Part shown: positions 1 through 8,809 of the stretch, one piece after another
Layout: every line of letters begins with the position of its first letter
How positions within the stretch are numbered: position 1 is the first letter of the stretch
Assembly: GCF_026210795.1 (NCBI RefSeq)
Contig: NC_089446.1
Location: forward strand, 310,001-374,000
Length of the DNA stretch: 64,000 nt
Direction of reading: 5' to 3'
DNA from: Rhizophagus irregularis
Lineage: Eukaryota; Glomeromycota; Glomeromycetes; Glomerales; Glomeraceae
Made by a program: the position numbers and the translations under genes
Notes under the pieces: model-generated
Told to the model about the DNA's origin: nothing
Database searches by the model: none
The model's input: only the letters and a program-made list of their open reading frames with translations

Positions 1-1935
1 ATAATTTATAATTTACCAGCTAAATAAAATAACAAATTTTAAATAAAGAATTTAGTTAGTTTAAATTATATGTAAATATTATATAAGTAAGTAATAATAG
101 AATTTAGTAAATAACTTATAGCTTACCAACTAAATAAAATTACATAATAATTTTTTAAATAAAAAAATTAGTTAGTTTAAATTGTATAAATACTATATAA
201 ATAAGTAATAATAGAATTAAATAAATAATTTATAACTTACGATCTATTTAAATAAAGAGTTTAAATTATTATAAATAAGTAATAATAGAATTAAATAAAT
301 AACTTATAATTTACCAACTACAAATTTTAGATAAAGAATTTAGTTAGTTTAAATTACATGTAAATATTATATAAATAAGTAATAATAGATTTAAATAAAT
401 AACTTACTCCCTACATTATTAAATAATTTTTAAATAAAGAATTTAGTTAGTTTAAATTACATGTAAATATTATATAAATAAGTAATAATAGAATTAAATA
501 AATATAGTCAACCCCCTCAGTTTATAGGCACCTTCTATATAAGAACTCTCCTTCTTAAGGCAACCATTTTTGTCCCAATTTTTATATATCTAAAATACCC
601 ATTCTATAATCACTTTATTAGTTATAAGTACAATCACACCAATTGTAAGTCCCATATTATAATAAATATATATAAAATTCCCTGCATAAGCACATAAATC
701 ACGTTATTTGATGTAATGACCAATAAAGTATGTTCTATGTAGTCTGCACTCTGAACTCAATGGTAGGAAAAGTTTTATTTTTCAAAATATTCCATAATAT
801 CTTTAACAGATAAATAATTTTAAGCATATTTTTACATTGCATATTCATTTATATATGGGAGTACTGGATTAATCTTCATTATAATCACGCCATTGGGTGG
901 TCTCAAGGGGTGTGATTATAGAGGGGGTTGAATGTAACTTATAACTTACGTTCTATTTAAATAAAGAGTTTTAAATTATATGTAAATATTATATAAATAA
1001 GTAATAAACTAATAATAGAATTAAATAAATAACTTATAACTTACGATCTATTTAAACAAAGAATTTAGTTGGTTTAAATCATATGTAAATATTATATAAA
1101 TAAGTAAAAATAGAATTAAACAAATTACTTATAACTTACCAACTAAATAAAATTACAAATATTAAATAAAAAATTTAATTAGTTTTAATTATATGTAAAA
1201 ATAAGTAAGAATAGAATTAAATAAATAACTTACGCCCTACATTATTAGATAATTTTTTAAATAAAGAATTTAGTTAGTTTAAATTATATGTAAATATTAC
1301 ATAAATAAGTAAGAATAGAATTAAATAAATAACTTACACCCTATATTATTAAATGATATTTTAAATAAAGAATTTAGTTAGTTTAAATTATATGTAAATA
1401 TTACATAAATAAGTAATAATAGAATTAAATAAATATCGTATAGCTTACCAACTAAATAAAATTACAAAATAATTTTTTAAATGATAAAGAATTTAGTTTG
1501 TTTAAATTATATAAATAGTAGAAATATAGATATATCTTACACCCTGTAGTGTTATTAATTATTAATTGGTTAGATATAAACATAATATAAAAGTATTCAC
1601 TGTAAATTAAATGTATTACTAACAATCTAGTTATTTATGAGAATATAATTAGTTAAGTTATATAAAATATTAAATAAACGAATATAATATATATTGTAAC
1701 TTACCATCTGTAATATAATTGTAATATAACACATTGTTAAATAGTTATTTAAACAAAGAATTTAGTTATTTGAATGTTATGTAAAAAAAAAATAAAGATT
1801 TAAATAACTGAATAACTTACTAACTATAGTATTATTAATTATTAATTGAATTATTAAGTTTACATAAAATAATAAATAAGTATTTCCATTATTATTTAAT
1901 TATAAGTAACTAAATAACTTATTAACTTACGAGCT
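1..1935 (-). repeat. Tandem array of intron-like units separated by triplets (left array)
   Basis: On the minus strand each unit runs from a GTAAG-type donor through a TTTAAACTAAC-like branch site to AG, then three bases, then the next donor. Triplets (minus sense): CTC 1931-1933, TTA 1821-1823, ATG 1705-1707, ATT 1624-1626, GGT 1541-1543, TTG 1449-1451, GGT 1338-1340, GGC 1234-1236, TTG 1140-1142, ATC 1045-1047, AAC 950-952, GGA 408-410, TTG 315-317, ATC 241-243, TTG 127-129, CTG 17-19. Units in the middle are near-identical to each other. The first five each have their own intron sequence, shared with the other two loci. Confidence 0.9.
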
Positions 1936-2265
1936 GAATTATTTAATATAATTTTATATTATATATAGTTAGTTTAAATTATATGTATAATTTTATAGAG
2001 TATAATTATAGATAGTATTTTAATATCTCAGTTAGTTTAATATACCTTTAGACTCCTCAATACTACATCCTTTAAATTTTTCAATAATATTTTCTCCGAA
2101 TTCTTCTGTGTTATTTCCTTTAGATTCTTCAATAAGCAATTTAAATAGAAGTGAAAAATAATAAGAGTTTATTATATTGTAAATTTGTTAAAAATTTTAT
2201 AGTTCTAATTTTATTAAATATTCTTGTTATATATGATTTTTACCATTATCATTTCTATAAGCCAT
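1..2265 (-). CDS. 5' part of TKL-kinase-family gene with single-codon exons (partial, runs off left edge)
   Basis: Exon 1 is 2244-2265 (22 nt, ATG start, encodes MAYRNDN, ends in phase 1 before GTAAAA). Exon 2 is probably 2046-2126 (81 nt, acidic and Ser-rich, ending IEESK, donor GTATAT). It uses a weak AAG acceptor but keeps phase. Sixteen 3-nt putative exons follow down to position 17, separated by intron-like units. Exon 1, exon 2 and the first triplets match the 8810 and 58675 loci in order and phase, so a kinase domain is expected beyond base 1. The concatenated triplets read ALNDWFGWLDQRIDLA without a stop. What is seen: splice-like signals and phase. What is inferred: that they are used. 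The gene could also be a decayed copy, since one donor is GTTAGT and an element sits in one intron. Confidence 0.55.
505..934. mobile_element. MITE with TA target duplication inside an intron unit
   Basis: The ends TCAACCCCCTC (508-518) and GAGGGGGTTGA (921-931) are perfect 11-bp inverted repeats, each set a few bases inside a TA dinucleotide (503-504 and 935-936). Removing the insert restores the normal array unit. It lies about 15 bases inside the donor of the intron after the AAC triplet and lengthens that intron to about 537 bases. It has no coding capacity. The TA duplication suggests a Tc1/mariner-type non-autonomous element. Confidence 0.75.
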
Positions 2266-2650
2266 TGTTATATTTTCCTAACTAGAAAAGATAGAGTAAA
2301 ATATCTTTTTATTTATTTATTTATTTATTTTTTATATATTATTATTATTAAATTTTTTAATTGGACAGTAAATTAGTAAATTAATTACGGGTATATATGG
2401 CAATAATAATGCATTATGTTGATCACAAGGAATATCTATCTGGTATGGTGTACCGACTGTACAACATGTCTTCTTGTTGTTTTCTATGTTGATCATACAA
2501 TGGTTTCCATTTATGGAAATCAAATCCTTTTGGATTCCATTTATAGCGTCTTACCGATTATCTGGGGGTTTAAACATATTACGACTTTGATAGTATCGCC
2601 TTTTTAAACACGAAAAAAGATAACAAAAAAAGTATTATGTATTAAATTAA
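2266..2650 (-). pseudogene. Fragment of a cysteine-containing protein family (CDQHNALL motif)
   Basis: A 63-codon open stretch at 2332-2523 (minus) contains a pattern ending PCDQHNALLLPYIP. The same motif (CDQHNALLPYIP) occurs on the minus strand at 58795-58900, upstream of the right-hand kinase copy. There is no convincing start or signal peptide here. It is probably the relic of a neighbouring gene duplicated together with the kinase locus. A (TTTA)n run occupies about 2308-2335. Function is not recognised. Confidence 0.35.
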
Positions 2651-2659
2651 ATCATTGAA

Positions 2660-3180
2660 ATTAAATTTTTTTTACAAGGGAGATTTTTTTTTTTTGATAA
2701 AGTATTTCATTAAAGAATTATTTTTTAATAGGAGGGAGCTTTTTTTGATAAAGAATTTCTTTTGATAATTTTTTTTAATACTAGGTGAAAATATTCTTTG
2801 GTGGAGAATTTCATTAATTTAATTAGAGAATTTTTTTTTAATAGGAAAGATTTTTTTTTGATAGATCATTTCGTTAGAAATTTTTTAACAGGAAGATTTT
2901 TTTTTTTGATAGAGAATTTCGGTAAAGAATTTTTTTTAATGGGAGGGAAGTTTTATTGATATAGTAATTCTTTTGAGAATTTTTTTAATAGGTAAGAATT
3001 TTGTTTAATTGGGGAGGATTTCCATTAGAAATTTTCTTCAATAGGAGATATTTTTTTTTGATGAGAATTTCATTAGAAAATTTATCTTTAATAGGGTAGT
3101 TTTTTTTGACAATTTTGTTGGTTGAAAATTTTTTATATGTGAGTCTTTTTTTGATGGAAAATTTCATTTAGAAGCCTTTT
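2660..3180. repeat. Degenerate T-rich tandem repeat, unit about 50-60 bases
   Basis: About nine diverged copies of a unit with the order AGGGAGA, long T run, GATAAAGAATTTC, A/T-rich spacer, TTTTTAATAGG. The short open frame at 2985-3167 is a product of this composition and not a gene. The adjoining 3181-3440 is AT-rich with nothing recognisable. Confidence 0.6.
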
Positions 3181-3450
3181 GGTAGAAAATTTTATTGAAA
3201 ATAATTTATTTAAGTAAGAGTATTGAGAATTTTAGCTTGAATTTTTTTTTTATAAAAATTTATTGGTAAATTTTTAATCCTATCATGGTTTTTCTTAATT
3301 TTATCCTTATTAATGTAATTGATTTTAATTCTTTTTTAATTTTAATCTTAATATATAGTTTCAGAGTTTTTTTTTAATTTTATTTTTATTTTATAATACT
3401 ATCATAGTAAAATTTTAGGCTGTAGAGAGATTCCTTAAATAATTATCTTA

Positions 3451-3551
3451 GAATCCTTAAGGATCTAGCAATTTATAGAATCTTTAAAAATCCTTATGTG
3501 AATTATAAAGATCCTTAAGGATTCTATAAATTACTGGATCCTTAAGGATTC
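3451..3551. repeat. Long hairpin built on CCTTAAGG palindromes
   Basis: Arms 3451-3494 and 3508-3551 are inverted copies (GAATCCTTAAGGATC start on both) with a ~13-base loop and few mismatches. Each arm also contains a smaller palindrome. It is probably a small snap-back MITE or the relic of one. No TIR/TSD pair could be fixed. Confidence 0.6.
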
Positions 3552-3717
3552 CTACGTTAAGTATTCTTTAAATATAAAAAAAATAGGCTTTTATAAATGT
3601 TACTTTTATATTACGACTATTCAACTATTCGTCTATTCGTGTATCAGTGTATCACGTATTATGTGTATCACATACTGTATATCACATGATATTCAGTGTA
3701 GGTGCAGCCGCAGTATA

Positions 3718-3930
3718 TAAAATTTTTTTTTATTTCTTTTGGCTTTTCTTTCGCCCTTTCTTTCTCCTTTTCCCCTTCCTTCGCCTTCTCCTTCCTCTTC
3801 CGATTTAGCCCTTCTCCTCTTTCACCCTTCCCTTCTCTTCTTTCACTTTCTCTTACCTTTCTTTCATTCTTTTCCTGCACCTTTTCTTTCTCTCTTTCCA
3901 ATTTTCTCCTCTCTCTTTTCCCACCTTATT
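3718..3930. repeat. Polypyrimidine tract, about 210 bases
   Basis: The plus strand is almost pure C/T (repeated CTTTC, CCTTC) from after the ATATAAAA at 3715. Three overlapping open frames here, all F/S/P or K/E/R low-complexity, are composition artefacts. The tract could adopt triplex (H-DNA) structure. It is followed by a possible GT donor near 3963. Confidence 0.7.
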
Positions 3931-4096
3931 AAGTTTCAGTAGGCGATTTGGACTTTAGAGACGGTAAGTCTCACAACATTTTGTTGTGAAACTTACATTT
4001 GAATTTATTTTTTCTAATAGAAATGCCTTTTAACATTTCTTTTTAATATATTTTTTTTTATTTTATATTTAATATAATTAATTTTTTTTTTAATTA

Positions 4097-4469
4097 TTAG
4101 ATACCGTTTATATTTCGTTCCTCTAACCTTTTATTTTGTAACCGTTCGAAATTTTCTTTTTGTGATTCCAAATTATCTGAATCGGTAGCATATCCATCAT
4201 CTGGTGGGTATTCTTCAATAAGAGTATCCTTATAGTTCTGATTTTCATTCAAATAATTTATTCCATCAGTTGTAAATATTATCAATTTCATTAGTAGATA
4301 AATTTGCTCTTCGAGAATGGTTTAGTATTGGTTCCTTGATAGTTGAATAAATCAAACGTGAATTAACTGTATTACCAATATAATCATTAGCTTGTGGTAT
4401 ATGAGAATAATGATTTCGAATAGTGAACTGTTTATTTGTATCTTTATAACTGAATTTTTTACGTAACAT
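4097..4469 (-). pseudogene. Broken hypothetical ORF in two frames
   Basis: Two minus-strand frames overlap at 4266-4291. The upstream one (4266-4469) ends ...NLSTNEIDNIYN. The downstream one (4097-4291) continues in protein-like composition (EEYPPDDGYATDSDNLESQ, then a charged NFERLQNKRLEE tail). This reads as one acidic C-terminal region split by a one-base frameshift, or an unrecognised short intron. The family is not recognised. Confidence 0.35.
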
Positions 4470-4903
4470 ATTAACAAAGGGCCTAACCAGTTAATATGAA
4501 AAATATTTTAAATTTTTTTTTGCTGAAAATTGTACCAATTTTTGATTTTATTTTACTAATGCATTTAGTTGAAAGATGATTAATTCCATTATTAATAAAT
4601 AGGAAAATTTTGGTATTAAAACTTTGAGTTTGGGGACAAATGACTGAAATTACCATCTCTGGGCCGCATTAAGTAAATCTGACCAGAATTATGGATTTAT
4701 GGTCAAAATAGTTTTAACTGGTTAACCTCTTAGTTGGTTAACCGTCTTAACTGGTTAACCAACTAATTAACATTAACCGGTTCTAACCTCTACAACAATG
4801 AGGCTTGATGAAGATATTATTCCAAATGTGCAAAATTTGTTTGTCATACATGTAATGCTTGTACTTATGATCAACATTTTTGCGCATAATGAATTTTACA
4901 TGA
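4470..4903. other. Intergenic, with GGTTAACC tandem palindromes
   Basis: No gene is seen. Between about 4708 and 4780 the palindrome-rich motif AACTGGTTAACC recurs three to four times, with a related CTAACCAGTTAA at 4482. These may be the ends of a small element, but no target duplication was found. Confidence 0.4.
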
Positions 4904-4939
4904 ATATTATTATGGCAAGCCGTACTGGTCAAAAGGTTG

Positions 4940-5165
4940 ATAACTTTTCATCATGTTTTTATGATGATTTTTCATCATGTTTCATGATAACTTTTCATCA
5001 TGTTTCATGATGACTTTTCATCATGTTTTATGATAACTTTTCATCATGTTGACATGATGACTTTTCATCATGTTGATCATATTTTTCATCATATTTTATG
5101 ATGTTTTTCACCATGTGACATGAAATTTTTTCATCATGTGTTGAATAATCTTCATCATGTTTCCT
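4940..5165. repeat. Subterminal TTTTCATCATGTT tandem repeats (left TIR)
   Basis: About ten copies of a 17-22 base unit, GATGACTTTTCATCATGTT with variants. The mirror array is at about 8450-8670 in the right TIR. Such subterminal arrays are where transposases often bind; that role is inferred. Confidence 0.75.
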
Positions 5166-5780
5166 AATATGAAATTTTAACTAACCAAAAATGTCTTGCC
5201 AAACTACTGGTTTTTTGATGTTCAGATTTAGAAAATAAGAAATTTTTTTTTACAAACTTAGAAATTTACCGATTTTCTGGTATTTTGCCATTACACAAAT
5301 ATATATCACATAAAAAATTTTATCACATCACGTTAACAGTATATGAACAAAAGAAAAATAATTCAATAAAAACAATACATATACATAAATATAGGTTGTA
5401 AAATTTTTCGTATGGGAAGAGTTCGTATGGGATATCTTTGATAGAAAATATTTTTTTTGAGATTTTTTGAGTTCGTATGGGAAGAATTCGTATGGGACTT
5501 TTTAATAAAGATTTTCTTTATGTAGGGTTCGTATGGGATATTTTTAATAAAATTTTTTTTTTTTTTGAGATTTTCTTAGAGTTCATATGAGAGGATATCT
5601 TTTGATAGAAGAGTTTTTTTTTTGAGTTCGTATAGGATATTTTAAATAAAAAATTTTTTTTTTGAGATTTTCTTAGAGTTCATATGGGAGGATGTCTTTG
5701 ACAGAAATTTTTTTGAGATTTTCTTAGAGTTCATATGAGAGGATGTCTTTGATAGAAGAGTTTTTATTTGAGTTTGTATG

Positions 5781-7341
5781 CCCTATAAGAAATATGTATA
5801 CAGAAAGGATACGTTTTGTATACATTTTATGTACGTTTCTATAGATTCCGTATACAAATTCCGTATATTTAATAAGCAATTCATTTTTGAACATTTTTAA
5901 AAAAACTAATGTATATGAAGTGTATACGGAAAAAATTAATCATACGGAATTTTTAAACTTAACAGTTAATATTTTTAGAAAATAATCTTACAAAAATCTC
6001 GTATCATAACACGAGATCACGTGATTATTTATTGTTTGTTATGATACGTTTTTTGTTTTTTATATAAACCCTTACTTTGATGAGTTTGATCTTCCGATCT
6101 TCCTTTCTGTCTTCCCTTCCTTCTCTTTTTCTCTTGTCTTATTTTTGTTATTTTTTCTAAATTTTTCTTCTTTTTTCGTCACCCTCCTTTTAAAAAAAAA
6201 TTTTTTTTTCATACCTCACTTTAAAAATTTTTTTTCATCACTCTCCTTTAAAAAAAAAATTGTTTTTGATTTTATTCTTTTATTCCCACTCTTCTTTTTT
6301 TTTAAAAAAAATTTTCTTCTTTCTATTTCTATTTCCTCTTTATAAAAAATTTTTTATTTTTCTGACTTTGACGTCGTCTCTTTAAAAAAAAAATTTTTTT
6401 TAACTTTCCTAACTTCGTTACCCTCTTTTTAAAAAAATATTTCTTTTTTTGATTTATTCTTTATTCCCCTTTCTTTTTTATTTATATTTATCCCTTTTTT
6501 TATTTCATAGGCCAGCAGATTTTTTTTGTGAGAAGATTCAGTTTCTTTTTTCTTTTTTGTAGATCAGTTTGGGAGTCTTTTCCTTTCCTTTTTGTAGGAT
6601 TGTTCAAGATTTTTTTCTTTTTTTAGGTCAGTTTAAATTTCATTTTTTTTTTTGTAAGTTGGGTTCAGATTCTTTTCTTTTTGTAGGTTGTTTCAGTTTT
6701 GTTGCTTCAGAGTCTTCTTTTTTTGTAGGTTAGTTTTGGATTTATTTTGTTGTTTTGGTTTCTTTTTCATCAGATACTCCATAATTCTTTTCATTTATGT
6801 AGGTCAGACATTCTGGAGTTCTCTTTCTTTTTTTGTAGGAATGCTGACCTTTGGTGACTTGGACGATTGCAGATATTATATATGAAGGGGGATTTTGTTT
6901 CCAATTAAGTTAGACGTTCTTATGTTTCTTTTTTTGTTTTTTTTAGGTTGTTTGACTCCAAATGAACCTGAACTTATAGATAATTTTGGTTGCAATAGGT
7001 GGTTTTAATGAGGAGGGAATTTTCATAATGTATTTGTATTTTGTTTATTTTTTATTTTTTATTTAATTTAATAAAGTAAAATTAGATTTATGTAAATATA
7101 ATTATAGTAAACTGTAATACAAATAGTAAATTCAGTGACCAAATCGTATAAATTTTGTGATAAAATCAGTGATCAAATCATGTAAATTCCATATGAATTC
7201 TGTGCAAATTCTGTATCCAAACCATATATTTAGTGATACAGAATTGTGCATTTTTCCGTATCCTATTATGATACGTTATTTCTAAAGAAAAAAAAATTAT
7301 ATAAAAACTTTATAAAAAACGTATCCAATTTTTTTATAGGG
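5781..7341. mobile_element. Nested 1.56 kb element with CCCTATAA ends and ATG target duplication
   Basis: It interrupts a GTTCGTATGGGATATTTT repeat of the outer element. The left flank ends ATG (5778-5780) and the right flank resumes ATG (7342-7344). The ends are CCCTATAAG... and ...TTTATAGGG. GGATACGTTTT recurs inverted just inside both ends (5808-5818, 7316-7326). A 9-bp inverted pair GTATCATAA/TTATGATAC at 6001-6049 precedes a TATATAAA box near 6060, followed by a pyrimidine-rich leader, which looks promoter-like. No transposase is seen. Confidence 0.65.
6500..6965 (+). repeat. Degenerate tandem units ending in TTTTTTGTAGG
   Basis: Seven to eight imperfect copies of a ~55-65 base unit: a T/C-rich run, TTTTGTAGGT, then CAGTTTGGA-like. 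Each copy resembles a polypyrimidine tract plus 3' splice acceptor. The Phe-rich frames at 6145-6345 and 6688-6885 are composition artefacts. Confidence 0.5.
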
Positions 7342-8449
7342 ATGGGATATTTTAAATAAAAAATTTTTTTTTTGAGATTTTCTAAGATTTATATAGGATA
7401 TTTTTGATAAAGATTTTTTTTTTGAGATTTTCTTAGAGTTCATATGGGAGGATGTCTTTGATAGAAAAGCATTTTTTTGAGAGATTCTAGGGTTCGTATG
7501 GGATATTTTAAATAAAAATTTTTTTTTTGAGATTTTCTAAGATTCATATAGGATATTTTTGATAAAGATTTTTTTTTGAAATTGTTTTAATTTGATAATT
7601 CATCAAATAACGTTGCGAGAACGTTTTTTAATATATAATTCAATAAAAAAAAGTTCACTGTTTTTTTCAATAATTGTTAAAAGCATTGTAATAATGTTTT
7701 AATTCAATAAAAAAAAAGATTCGCAATGTTTTTTTCAATAATTAATTTAAAGCATAGCAAAAACGTTTTTTAATATATAATTCAATAAAAAATTGGTTCG
7801 CAACATTTTTTTTATTGAATTATACATTAAAAACGTTCTCACGGTGTTATTTGATGAATTATCAAAAAAAACTCTCAAAAAAAAAAATTATCAAAAATAT
7901 TTTGTGAATCTTAGAAAATCTCAAAAAAATTTTTTTATTAGAAATATCCTAGAATCTTTCAAAAAAAACTTATCTATCATCCCATAGAATTCTTAAAAAA
8001 AAAATCTTTATTTATTAAAAATATCCTATACGAATCTTAGAAAATCTCAAAAAAAAAAAATTTTTATTAAAAATATCCCATACGAACCCTACAAAAAGAA
8101 AATCTTTATTAAAAAGTCCCATACGAACTCTTCCCATACGAACTCAAAAAATCTCAAAAAAATATTTTCTATCAAAGATATCCCATACGAACTCTTCCCA
8201 TACGAAAAATTTTACAACCTACATTTATGTATATGTATTGTTTTTATTGAATTATTTTTCTTTTGTTCATATACTGTTAATGTGATGTGATAAAATTTTT
8301 TATGTGATATATATTTGTGTAATGGCAAAATACCAGAAAATCGGTAAATTTCTAAGTTTGTAAAAAAAAAATTTCTTATTTTCTAAATCTGAACATCAAA
8401 AAACCAGTAGTTTGGCAAGACATTTTTGGTTAGTTAAAATTTCATATTA

Positions 8450-8672
8450 GGAAACATGATGAAGATTATTCAACACATGATGAAAAAATTTCATGTCACA
8501 TGGTGAAAAACATCATAAAATATGATGAAAAATATGATCAACATGATGAAAAGTCATCATGTCAACATGATGAAAAGTTATCATAAAACATGATGAAAAG
8601 TCATCATGAAACATGATGAAAAGTTATCATGAAACATGATGAAAAATCATCATAAAACATGATAAAAAGTTA
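8450..8672. repeat. Subterminal AACATGATGAAAA tandem repeats (right TIR)
   Basis: Inverted counterpart of the array at 4940-5165, in the same order read inward from the right end. The close match of the two TIRs suggests recent activity or gene conversion between arms. Confidence 0.75.
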
Positions 8673-8809
8673 TCAACCTTTTGACTTAGTACGGCTTGCC
8701 ATATATTATTACCATATATATTACCATATACAGTATACCTATACTAACAAAGGCGTTTAATAATAATATTATTTTTTCCAGTCAGAGAGAATTTTAATAT
8801 TATATAGTA

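Larger units (their letters stand above)
4912..8702. mobile_element. 3.8 kb non-autonomous DNA transposon with long TIRs and 8-bp TSD
   Basis: The left end starts ATGGCAAGCCGTACT and the right end finishes with its inverse. Both are flanked by the direct repeat ATATTATT (4904-4911 and 8703-8710). The terminal inverted repeats are long, about 4912-5578 against 8036-8702, and nearly identical. Outer parts are ATCATG-type short tandem repeats, followed by a unique stretch with a run of GTTCGTATGGGA motifs. No transposase frame is present, so it is non-autonomous. The 8-bp duplication is that of hAT-like elements (family rule), but the ends are not a textbook hAT end. Subterminal repeats are repeated again inward (5579-5780, 7345-7590), and a smaller inverted pair lies at 7596-7666/7795-7865. 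Confidence 0.85.

Noticed and set aside
3668-3942. Three overlapping open frames on both strands, S/F/P-rich and K/E/R-rich
   Set aside because: All lie in a polypyrimidine tract and result from composition.
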